Shown here: in pieces, positions 54,678-63,191 of the stretch
Position numbering within the stretch: position 1 is the stretch's first letter
Layout of the letters: every line of letters begins with the position of its first letter
NCBI RefSeq assembly: GCF_001517975.1
Contig: NZ_KQ950180.1
Span: 992,188 to 1,056,187, forward strand
Source of the DNA: Thermobifida cellulosilytica TB100
GTDB lineage: Bacteria; Actinomycetota; Actinomycetes; Streptosporangiales; Streptosporangiaceae
Direction: 5' to 3'
DNA: 64,000 nucleotides
Notes under the pieces: model-generated
What the model was told of the DNA's origin: nothing
The model's database searches: none
Seen by the model: only the letters and a program-made list of their open reading frames with translations
Program-made: the position numbers and the translations under genes

Positions 54678-55061
54678 TTACAGTTCCAGGTCGTCGGCGA
54701 CCACGCGCAGCACCTGGGCGATCTTGGCCGCCTCGCGGTGGTCGGGGTGCTTGTTCCGGCGGTAGGTGTTGGACACACTGTCGAGCAGTTTGATCAGGTC
54801 CTCGATGATGACCACCATCTCGTCCGGCTTCTTGCGCAGCGCCTTGGCCACCGAACGCGGCTCTTCCAGAAGTCTGACCTGGAGGGCCTGAGCGCCCTTG
54901 CGCCCCTCCGCGATTCCGAACTCGACCCGCTGCCCGGGGCGGAGCGTGGTCGTGCCGGGAGGAAGCGCCGAAGCATGCAGGAAGACCTCGCCGCCGTCGT
55001 CTTTGGTGAGGAAACCGAAACCCTTACCCGCGTCGTACCACTTGACCTTGCCAGTGGGCAC
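54678..55061 (-). CDS. cold-shock domain protein with C-terminal extension
   Basis: A 127-aa protein. An N-terminal cold-shock domain binds single-stranded nucleic acid (RNP-1 KGFGFLT at 13-19, RNP-2 VFLHASAL around 27-33). About 60 extra residues (IIEDLIKLLDSVSNTYRRNK) are likely helical. The GTG at 55061 is chosen because the domain starts at PTGKVKWYD; the longer frame upstream has no homologous sequence. Such extended cold-shock proteins occur in streptomycetes. Confidence 0.88.
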   Translation of the reverse strand: MPTGKVKWYDAGKGFGFLTKDDGGEVFLHASALPPGTTTLRPGQRVEFGIAEGRKGAQALQVRLLEEPRSVAKALRKKPDEMVVIIEDLIKLLDSVSNTYRRNKHPDHREAAKIAQVLRVVADDLEL

Positions 55062-55822
55062 GTGTGACCTCTTCGCTTTCGCAGTCGGAACACCGAAGGA
55101 CCGTGTCCGCTCCGGTCGCGCCGGGACCGGACGGCACGGTTCCCCTCGCCCCTCCAACATTGGACGGGTCTTTCAGGCTAACCTCGACCGCCCGCAACAG
55201 CTACCGGACCTCTCGCTCGAAACGGCCAAAAAGCAAGTTAATTCCGACCGCGACTGATATGCGGGCTTACCTTGCCGCCATCCCCCGCACAACGGACGAG
55301 AGGCCCGGACGCCATCGTTCCGGGCCTCTCACTCGTGGCACCCGCGTACCACCGTTGCGGAGTTGTGGGACGGGACCCGGTGGTCCCGGATGCCACCCCG
55401 GCCGACGGCCACCACGGTGACGGGCTGCACCGGTGGCTGTCGCGCCGTCGTCCACGACCTCGGCACGCTTGGGACGAACTCGCCAGGACAGCCGCACGCC
55501 AGGGCTGGGACGCATGACCATCCTGCATTCCCCCGGCCCCGGACTCCTGCCCCGAACCGCGGCTGTACGGGGATATTCCGGATCGTTTGCCCCGAGTTTG
55601 GGCGGACCGACCGGCCCGCCCCGGAACCGGCCGCGGAGGCCGCTCCAGGGCGGCTTGGCACCCCCGGGACGCGGCCCCGGAGGGCGGGAGCCGGAAGCGC
55701 CGATCCCCCGGCGGACAAGCGCTCCCAGCGCGGTGCGCGCACGTCCCTCTCGGCACCGGGGCACGGATTCTGGTGAGATGGGGGAAGCCATTGCAGCCGT
55801 ACGGAATCGAGGTTTCTCCCCC
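55062..55822. other. 760-bp intergenic region with hairpin and doubtful small ORF
   Basis: The hairpin at 55298-55330 (listed separately) is the only clear structure. After it a GTG ORF at 55335-55517 (60 aa, ending RTAARQGWDA) touches an ATG at 55514 whose frame runs into the CD225-like gene. Third-position GC is only about 70 percent, lower than in real neighbours, so I do not call it a gene. The stretch just upstream of the cold-shock gene contains an AT-rich patch (55225-55260). Confidence 0.4.
55298..55330. terminator. perfect 12-bp hairpin
   Basis: GAGAGGCCCGGA, a 9-nt loop, TCCGGGCCTCTC. It is not directly behind any gene I can support, so it may end an unrecognised small transcript or serve as a 5' structure. 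Confidence 0.5.
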
Positions 55823-56230
55823 ATGAGCAACCCGTCGCTGCCTCCCGGAGCCGCCGACCCCCGCGACGAGCCGCCGCCTCGGGTCAACCGGGCCGCACGC
55901 GAGCGGGACGAGGACCGCTCCGACCACGCACCGGGACCGCACCCCACCGGGTCGAGCAGTTCCACGATGGCGCTCATCCTGCACGCGCTGACCTTCCTGT
56001 GCTGCGCCAACTGGCTGTTCGGGGTGCTCGGCATCGTCTTCGCGGTACGCGCCGCGCACAAGCGTGATCAGGGGCTCTACACTCAGGCCGAAACTCTTAC
56101 CAGGTACTCCTGGTACTGCCTTGGCGCCGGCGCGGTGATGCTCCTGGTCATGTTGGTCTCCTTCGGCGTGCTCCTCACCCAGGCGGGGTCCTGGGTGGAC
56201 GACGCGGTCTCGCCGGGACTGAACTACTGA
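55823..56230 (+). CDS. CD225/dispanin-like membrane protein
   Basis: A 135-aa protein. A polar N-terminus (about 48 residues, Pro/Arg/Asp-rich) precedes two helices (ALILHALTFLCCANWLFGVLGIVFA and GAVMLLVMLVSFGVLL) separated by a cytosolic loop with AHKRDQGLYTQAETLTRYSW. That organisation fits the dispanin (IFITM-like) family. The ATG at 55823 is chosen; an in-frame ATG at 55514 would add a low-quality 103-residue extension. It is followed by a second protein of the same design. Confidence 0.65.
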   Translation: MSNPSLPPGAADPRDEPPPRVNRAARERDEDRSDHAPGPHPTGSSSSTMALILHALTFLCCANWLFGVLGIVFAVRAAHKRDQGLYTQAETLTRYSWYCLGAGAVMLLVMLVSFGVLLTQAGSWVDDAVSPGLNY

Positions 56231-56292
56231 CCGAGTTCGCGGTCGGCGCTCCGCCATGTGGAGAACGCGGACCTGAAGAGAGGGCAGAACTC

Positions 56293-56679
56293 ATGAACAG
56301 CCAGTGGCCCGGCTCGGCCGACCCCTGGGGCGACCGCACCGGCCCTTGGCCCCCGACGGGCGGTGGCGCCCACGACGCTTCCGGCACGCCCTGGCACCCC
56401 GCCCCACCGCCCGTCCCGTCCGGCCTGCCTCCGGTCTCCGGTCCTCCGCTGGCCAGGGGCAACGCGGTCCTCGCGCTGATCATCGCGATCATCCTCACGA
56501 TGACCTGCGTGGGCGTCACCGACGTCATCGGGATCGTGCTGGCCGCCGTCGCGCTGAGCAAGGACCAGGACCCCGAGGAGTTCGACCGCTACGTCCGCTG
56601 GGCGTGGCTGAGCAACTTCATCCACGTCGGCTTCCTGGTGCTGCTGCTCGTGCTGTTCCTCACGCTGAGCACGCTCTGA
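56293..56679 (+). CDS. second CD225/dispanin-like membrane protein
   Basis: A 128-aa protein of the same layout as its neighbour. A Pro/Gly-rich N-terminus (about 55 residues) is followed by two helices (AVLALIIAIILTMTCVGVTDVIGIVLAAVAL and FIHVGFLVLLLVLFLTLSTL). Between them lies a loop with SKDQDPEEFDRYVRWAW. The tandem arrangement, 62 bp apart, suggests duplication and joint function. Function unknown. Confidence 0.65.
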   Translation: MNSQWPGSADPWGDRTGPWPPTGGGAHDASGTPWHPAPPPVPSGLPPVSGPPLARGNAVLALIIAIILTMTCVGVTDVIGIVLAAVALSKDQDPEEFDRYVRWAWLSNFIHVGFLVLLLVLFLTLSTL

Positions 56680-56729
56680 CCGCTCTCCGGCCGGGCGGGG
56701 TCCGACCGCGCAGGCGGCCGCGGACGCGC

Positions 56730-57128
56730 CTAGATCGCGGGCAGCCAGCCCATGAGCACGGTGCCCCCGGCGATCATCCAGGCCACCAGCGAGTATCCGA
56801 GGGTCTGGGCGCGCAGCGCGGGCTGGACGCGCAGGGCGGGAGAGGTGAAGGCGACGATCATGAGCACCAGGGCGAGCACCGCGGGGATGAGCGAGGCCCC
56901 CGCGAACAGCTCCATCTGGTCGACGCATTTCTGGTAGCCCTGCTCCAGCGGGTCACCGCAGAACACCTTGTCTCCCGTTTCCGTGAAAGCCGACAGTGCG
57001 TACGTGGCCGCCATCGCGCCGCCCGCGGACGCCAGTGCCGTGGCCACCGCGGTTCCGCACCGGGCCGATGAGGACGACACCCTCGACGGTACCCCGGAAA
57101 GTCGGACTCGCGCGTAAGCTCCCGGCAA
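56730..57128 (-). CDS. small hypothetical membrane protein
   Basis: A 132-aa ORF with three hydrophobic segments: AVATALASAGGAMAATYALS, FAGASLIPAVLALVLMIVAF and LGYSLVAWMIAGGTVLMGWL. Between the first two lies a polar loop with two cysteines (KVFCGDPLEQGYQKCVDQ), possibly a disulfide. The start is uncertain: the TTG at 57128, a GTG at 57080 or an ATG at 57014 could all serve. No family recognised. Confidence 0.55.
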   Translation of the reverse strand: MPGAYARVRLSGVPSRVSSSSARCGTAVATALASAGGAMAATYALSAFTETGDKVFCGDPLEQGYQKCVDQMELFAGASLIPAVLALVLMIVAFTSPALRVQPALRAQTLGYSLVAWMIAGGTVLMGWLPAI

Positions 57129-57160
57129 GCCGGATGCGCTCGGGGTCCTAGGGTGGGGCC

Positions 57161-57586
57161 ATGGGCTTCTCCGACTCCGCCGCGCCCGGCGTCGTGGACG
57201 CGCTGGCCTGGGTGTGCGTCCGCGACGGCAGGGTGCTCAAGGTCCGGTCCAGGGGCAAGGACGTCTTCTACCTCCCCGGCGGCAAACGCGAGCCGGGGGA
57301 GAGCGACGCCGCGGCGCTGGTGCGCGAGGTCGCCGAGGAGGTGTCGGTACGGCTCGACCCGGCGACGCTGCGGCTGTTCACCGTGGTCGACGAGCGGGCG
57401 CACGGCTACCCGGAGGGCACCCGGGTCCGCCTGGCCTGCTACACCGCCGAGTTCACCGGGACCCTCGCCCCCAGTTCGGAGATCGCCGAGCTGGCCTGGT
57501 TCACCGGGGCCGACGCCGACCGGTGCGCTCCCGCGGGGGTGCGGGTGCTGGAGGAGCTGGCCCGGCGCGGTCTGGTGGCGGGCTGA
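57161..57586 (+). CDS. NUDIX hydrolase
   Basis: A 141-aa pyrophosphohydrolase. The Nudix box GX5EX7REVXEE is at residues 41-60 (GKREPGE and REVAEE), with a Val instead of the usual trailing residue. It resembles small MutT/ADP-ribose-type members that clean damaged nucleotides. The ATG start is at 57161. It converges on groEL across a hairpin. Confidence 0.88.
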   Translation: MGFSDSAAPGVVDALAWVCVRDGRVLKVRSRGKDVFYLPGGKREPGESDAAALVREVAEEVSVRLDPATLRLFTVVDERAHGYPEGTRVRLACYTAEFTGTLAPSSEIAELAWFTGADADRCAPAGVRVLEELARRGLVAG

Positions 57587-57616
57587 CTCCGGCTGTCCGG
57601 GCGCGGACAGCAGAAA

Positions 57617-57642
57617 GGGGACGGCCCGCAGGGACCGTCCCC
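57617..57642. terminator. hairpin between nudix gene and groEL
   Basis: GGGGACGG, a 10-nt loop, CCGTCCCC. It serves both convergent genes. Confidence 0.65.
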
Positions 57643-57669
57643 GTGGACGTCTGCGACGTCGGGCGCGGA

Positions 57670-59301
<1,632 letters not shown>

Positions 59302-59420
59302 CTAGTCCTCCCGAGACCGGGCTGATACGCGAGGGAACGAGCCGACGCCCGCGACGGATGGCCACGGCGCTCCGGCACCCGTCTGCCGGAGGACGCGACC
59401 TCATCGTCTCGATCCGAGAT

Positions 59421-59447
59421 TTAGCACTCACGACATGAGAGTGCTAA
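59421..59447 (-). promoter_or_regulatory. CIRCE operator 1 (HrcA site)
   Basis: TTAGCACTC, nine bases, GAGTGCTAA: a perfect CIRCE element 126 bp upstream of the groEL start. Confidence 0.93.
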
Positions 59448-59457
59448 CGGTCTCTTT

Positions 59458-59484
59458 TTAGCACTCCCAGGTGTCGAGTGCAAA
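59458..59484 (-). promoter_or_regulatory. CIRCE operator 2 (HrcA site)
   Basis: TTAGCACTC, nine bases, GAGTGCAAA: one mismatch from the consensus, 10 bp beyond the first site. The pair probably gives tight HrcA repression at low temperature. Confidence 0.85.
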
Positions 59485-59565
59485 CGTCCGCCGCGTCCTT
59501 CCCGGCCTCGCTACCCGCAGGTCAGCGCAGCTCAAACTGGGTCGCGAAAACTTTTCCGCGCCGCC

Positions 59566-59610
59566 GAACGGGGACGGCCGGAGCGCCTGGCGCTCCGGCC
59601 GTCCCCGTTC
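59566..59610 (-). terminator. 22-bp perfect hairpin after the CysO-like gene
   Basis: GAACGGGGACGGCCGGAGCG with its complement forms a 22-bp perfect stem (45 nt total with one central base). It begins 13 bp beyond the CysO-like stop and insulates the groEL operators from the upstream transcript. Confidence 0.75.
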
Positions 59611-59623
59611 ACGTCGCTTCCGG

Positions 59624-59902
59624 TCAACAGCCGCCCGCGACCGCCGGGATGATCGAGACCTGGGTGCCCTGCGGGGTCTGGGTGTCCAGCCCGTCGGCGA
59701 ACCGGACGTCCTCGTCGCCCACGTAGACGTTGACGAAACGGCGCACCGCGCCCTTGTCGTCGAGGATGCGGGCCTGGATGCCGGGGTAGTTGGCCTCCAG
59801 GTCGGCCAACACCTCCTTGAGGGTGCTCCCCTCGGCCGTCACCTCGGCCTGTCCCCTGGTGTAGGTGCGCAGGATGGTCGGGATACGGACGCTGACGCTC
59901 AT
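59624..59902 (-). CDS. MoaD/ThiS-type sulfur carrier, CysO-like with GGC terminus
   Basis: A 92-aa ubiquitin-fold protein close to mycobacterial CysO: VRIPTILRTYTRGQAEV, LADLEANYPGIQARI, RRFVNVYVGDEDVRFADGL and SIIPAVAGG. CysO carries sulfide as thiocarboxylate for cysteine synthesis. Here a cysteine follows the Gly-Gly, so the coded form resembles the CysO-cysteine adduct and would need trimming by a JAMM protease such as Mec before activation. No mec or cysM is in the window. It is downstream of thrC on the same strand. Confidence 0.82.
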   Translation of the reverse strand: MSVSVRIPTILRTYTRGQAEVTAEGSTLKEVLADLEANYPGIQARILDDKGAVRRFVNVYVGDEDVRFADGLDTQTPQGTQVSIIPAVAGGC

Positions 59903-59957
59903 CGCTGTGGACTCCTCGGTTCGTTTCGACTCTGCGGATGGAAGGGGGACCGGTGCC

Positions 59958-61226
59958 TCAGAGCAGCCCGGCGTCCTTGAAGGCGCGCAGCGACGGCTTG
60001 ATCGTCGCGGTGACGCCGGTGCCGGCCACGGCGTTGAGCGTCTTCAGTCCGTCCCCGGTGTTGAGCACCACGGTCTCGGCCTCCGGGTCGAGCACGCCCT
60101 TGGCCAGCAGCTTGCGCAGCACACCGGTGGTGACCCCGCCCGCGGTCTCGGCGAAGACGCCCTCGGTGCGCGCCAGCAGCTTGATCGAGTCGACGATCTC
60201 CTCGTCGCTGACGTGCTCGACCGCTCCCCCGGTGCGGCGGCAGACGTCGAGCACGTACGGGCCGTCCGCCGGGTTGCCGATGGCCAGCGACTTGGCGATG
60301 GTGTCCGGCTTGACCGGCTGGATCACGTCGTAGCCGTTCTCCCAGGCGCGCGCCACGGGGGAGCAGCCGGTGGCCTGCGCCCCGAAGATCCGGTACGGCC
60401 GGTCCTCGACCAGCCCGAGCTTGACGAGCTCCTGGAAGCCCTTGTCGATCTTGGTGAGCTGGGAGCCGGAGGCGATGGGGATGACGATCTGCTCGGGGAG
60501 GCGCCACCCGAGCTGCTCGGCGATCTCGTAGGCGAGCGTCTTGGAGCCCTCGGCGTAGTAGGGGCGCAGGTTGACGTTGACGAACCCCCACTCCTCCCCG
60601 GCCGGGTCGCCGATGAGCTCGGAGCAGAACCGGTTGACGTCGTCGTAGGTGCCCTCGATCGCGACCAGTTGGCCGCCGTAGACGGCCGCCATGACGACCT
60701 TGGCCTCCTCGAGGCCGGCCGGGATGAACACGCAGGAGCGGAACCCGGCGCGGGCCGCCGCGGCGGCGACCGCCCCGGCGAGGTTGCCGGTGGAGGAGCA
60801 GGACAGGGTGGTGAAGCCGAAGGTGCGGGCGGCTTCGACGGCCATCGCCACGACGCGGTCCTTGAAGGAGTGCGTCGGGTTGCCGGAGTCGTCCTTGACG
60901 TAGAGGGAGCGCAGGCCCAGCTCGGCGGCGAGCCGGTCGGCCCGGACCAGCGGGGTCAGGCCGGGGTTCATGTTCGGCAGGCTCTCGACCTGCTCGGGGA
61001 CCGGCAGGAGGGCCTTGTAGCGCCAGATGCTCTTCGGTCCCCGCTCGATGGACTCGCGGGTGACGGCGCCGAACTCGTAGGCGACTTCCAGGGGGCCGAA
61101 ACACTCGATACAGGCGAAGACGGGTCCGAGGTCGTAGCGCGATCCGCACTCGCGACAGGAGAGCGCGACAGCGGAGCCGAAGGAGCTGGCGGTGGACGTG
61201 GCTGATTCCGTGGCAGTCAGCGCCAT
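59958..61226 (-). CDS. thrC: threonine synthase
   Basis: A 422-aa PLP enzyme converting O-phosphohomoserine to threonine. An N-terminal zinc knuckle (Cys24, Cys27, Cys39, Cys42) precedes the fold. The PLP lysine is Lys122 in SFKDR, and the phosphate-binding loop SCSSTGNLAGAVAA follows. The ATG at 61226 has GGGGAGG and lies right after a SAM-I riboswitch. The CysO-like gene follows 55 bp downstream and is probably cotranscribed, linking threonine/methionine branch control to sulfur-carrier expression. Confidence 0.94.
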   Translation of the reverse strand: MALTATESATSTASSFGSAVALSCRECGSRYDLGPVFACIECFGPLEVAYEFGAVTRESIERGPKSIWRYKALLPVPEQVESLPNMNPGLTPLVRADRLAAELGLRSLYVKDDSGNPTHSFKDRVVAMAVEAARTFGFTTLSCSSTGNLAGAVAAAAARAGFRSCVFIPAGLEEAKVVMAAVYGGQLVAIEGTYDDVNRFCSELIGDPAGEEWGFVNVNLRPYYAEGSKTLAYEIAEQLGWRLPEQIVIPIASGSQLTKIDKGFQELVKLGLVEDRPYRIFGAQATGCSPVARAWENGYDVIQPVKPDTIAKSLAIGNPADGPYVLDVCRRTGGAVEHVSDEEIVDSIKLLARTEGVFAETAGGVTTGVLRKLLAKGVLDPEAETVVLNTGDGLKTLNAVAGTGVTATIKPSLRAFKDAGLL

Positions 61227-61244
61227 GAGGCGTCCTCCCCTCAT
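61225..61244 (-). promoter_or_regulatory. alternative hairpin masking the thrC start codon
   Basis: AUGAGG (61244-61239) can pair with CCUCAU (61230-61225), which includes the first two bases of the AUG start, leaving GGAGGACG as the loop. This is exclusive with P1 of the SAM-I aptamer because both use the same GAUGAG strand. If SAM stabilises P1, the start is freed, giving an ON switch. Confidence 0.55.
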
Positions 61245-61377
61245 CTTCCCCGCGCGCCACCCTGGCGCCGGGACGGAGTTGGCACCTGTCCCGGCCGCCT
61301 CGCACCTGACGAGCAACGTCCACCGGGATGGTTGCCGGGGCTTCACAGGGCCGTGTCCCTCCACCCCTCTGGATGAG
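61240..61377 (-). ncRNA. SAM-I (S-box) riboswitch controlling thrC
   Basis: On the minus strand the aptamer reads in order CUCAUC (P1 5'), AGAGGGGUGGAGGGA, GGCCCUGUGAAGCCCCGGCA, ACAGGUGCCAACUCCG, and GAUGAG (P1 3'). These are the conserved SAM-I blocks. P1 is 6 bp (61372-61377 with 61240-61245). The last P1 base is the first G of the GGGGAGG ribosome site of thrC, so regulation is probably translational. See the separate entry for the alternative hairpin. Confidence 0.9.
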
Positions 61378-61642
61378 CAATGTGAAGTTGTGCGCTCGTT
61401 CTCCGAACGAGACCCGACGGTCACTCTAACCGACTGTGTGTCGTTTTTTCCATGCCGGGTAGTTCGTCCGCCGTTCCCCCGCCCAGCCCAATGTGACGCA
61501 ACGCAACCCCCGGGACGGTTTGCGCGACTGCGCGACGGGCGACACTAACCAGACCGTGGGACGCGACCCGCCTCCCGTCGGCTCAAGGGCCGTGTAGTCA
61601 AATGGGGCATCGGACTCCGACCGCTGAGAGGTGGACCAACAG
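61378..61642. other. promoter region between thrC riboswitch and otsA
   Basis: This 265-bp divergent region should hold the thrC promoter, 5' of the aptamer, and the otsA promoter. There is AT-rich sequence at 61437-61455 (GTGTCGTTTTTTCCATG). No gene is seen. Confidence 0.4.
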
Positions 61643-63082
61643 GTGGACAAGGCACAGATCCTCGTCGCTTCCAACAGGGGACCAGTGTCCTTCTCGATCG
61701 GGGACGACGGCACCGTCCGGTCCCGGCGCGGTGGCGGCGGCCTGGTCTCGGGACTGAGTTCGGTGGCCGCCGAGATCGACACTCTCTGGGTGTGCGCGGC
61801 GCTGTCCGACGCCGACCGCAAGGCCGCCGGGGCCGCCCCGGAGGGTCGGCTGGACAAGGCCGGGTACGACGTGGGCGGAGCCAGTGTACGCATGCTGGAC
61901 ATTCCCGCCGAGACTTTCGACAACGCCTACAACTCTGTGGCGAACTCCACACTGTGGTTCGTTCACCACATGCTCTACGACACCCCCAACAAACCGGCGT
62001 TCGGTGCGCGGTTCCGCAGCGAGTGGGCGGACTACCGGGCCTACAACTCCGCCTTCGCCGAGGCGCTGCTCACCGGCGCCGACGAGGGGGCGAAGGTGGC
62101 GGTGCAGGACTACCACCTGGCGCTGGTGCCCCGGATGCTGCGGGTACGCCGCCCGGACCTGCGCATCACGCACTTCTCCCACACCCCCTGGGCGCCGCCG
62201 GAGTACTTCCGGATGCTGCCCGCCGAGATCGGCCGGGAGCTCCTGGCGGGCATGCTCGGCGCCGACTACCTGGGCTTCCTCAGCGTGCGCTGGGCCGACG
62301 CGTTCCTGCGCTGCTGCGAGGTGTTCCTGCGCGCCCCGGTGAACTGGAGCACCCGCGCCGTCGAGTACGGCGGCCGGATCGTGCGCGTCGGCGTGCACGG
62401 CCTGGGCGCGGACGCCGAAGGACTGCGGGAGCGGGCCGCCGCCGAGGACGTGGCGCAGTGGCGGGAGCGGCTGCGCGAACGGGTCGGCGACCGCAAGCTG
62501 GTCGTGCGGGTGGACCGCACCGAGCTGTCCAAGAACATCGTGCGGGGCCTGGAAGCCTTCGGCGAGCTGCTGCGCGAGCACCCCGAGTGGCGCGGCCGCG
62601 TCACCCACCTGGCGTTCGCCTACCCCAGCCGGGGCGGCGTGGCCGAGTACCGCGCCTACACCGCGTCGGTGCACGCCACCGCCGAAGCGATCAACGCCGA
62701 GTTCGGCACCGACGGCTGGACGCCGGTGGTGCTGGAGGTCAACGACGACTACCCGCGCTCCCTGGCGTCCTACCAGATCGCCGACGTGCTGCTGGTCAAC
62801 CCGATCCGCGACGGCATGAACCTGGTCGCCAAGGAGGGGCCGGTCCTGTCGCTGGACGGGGTGGCCCTGGTGCTCTCCACCGAGGCGGGCGCCGCCGACG
62901 ACCTGGGCGCCGACGCGCTGCTGGTCAACCCCTACGACGTGTCCGAGACCGCCGCCGCGCTGCACCGGGCGCTGAGCATGGGCGACGAGGAGCGCAGGCA
63001 GCGCACCGAGCGCCTGGCCGAGGCCGCGGCCGCGCTGCCCCCGCACCGCTGGTTCGCCGACCAGTTGCGGGCGCTGGACTGA
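61643..63082 (+). CDS. otsA: trehalose-6-phosphate synthase (GT20)
   Basis: A 479-aa GT20 glycosyltransferase forming trehalose-6-phosphate from UDP/GDP-glucose and glucose-6-phosphate. Donor and acceptor elements include LVASNRGPVSF, the catalytic-core VQDYHLALVP, HFSHTPWAPPEYFR, VDRTELSKNIVRG and RDGMNLVAKE. The VDRTE motif replaces the usual VDRLDY of E. coli OtsA, a form I recall from actinobacterial and pseudoglycosyltransferase relatives, so the acceptor could differ. The GTG at 61643 is preferred; AGGTGG lies nine bases before it. A convergent otsB follows. Confidence 0.85.
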   Translation: MDKAQILVASNRGPVSFSIGDDGTVRSRRGGGGLVSGLSSVAAEIDTLWVCAALSDADRKAAGAAPEGRLDKAGYDVGGASVRMLDIPAETFDNAYNSVANSTLWFVHHMLYDTPNKPAFGARFRSEWADYRAYNSAFAEALLTGADEGAKVAVQDYHLALVPRMLRVRRPDLRITHFSHTPWAPPEYFRMLPAEIGRELLAGMLGADYLGFLSVRWADAFLRCCEVFLRAPVNWSTRAVEYGGRIVRVGVHGLGADAEGLRERAAAEDVAQWRERLRERVGDRKLVVRVDRTELSKNIVRGLEAFGELLREHPEWRGRVTHLAFAYPSRGGVAEYRAYTASVHATAEAINAEFGTDGWTPVVLEVNDDYPRSLASYQIADVLLVNPIRDGMNLVAKEGPVLSLDGVALVLSTEAGAADDLGADALLVNPYDVSETAAALHRALSMGDEERRQRTERLAEAAAALPPHRWFADQLRALD

Positions 63083-63089
63083 CCCGATT

Positions 63090-63128
63090 CCTCCGGCACC
63101 GGGCGCGGCACGGCCCCGGCGCCGGAGG
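63090..63128. terminator. hairpin after otsA
   Basis: CCTCCGGC and GCCGGAGG outer arms with additional inner GC pairing, 8 bp after the otsA stop. Confidence 0.65.
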
Positions 63129-63191
63129 ACCTGTCCGATGACCGGCGGCGCCGGGACCGACGCCGCCGGCCGACGGGCGGCCCCGGACGGT

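Noticed and set aside
55335-55517. 60-aa GTG ORF overlapping an ATG frame that runs into the CD225-like gene
   Set aside because: Third-position GC is clearly lower than in real neighbours, there is no ribosome site, and no family is recognisable; kept only as a note in the intergenic entry.
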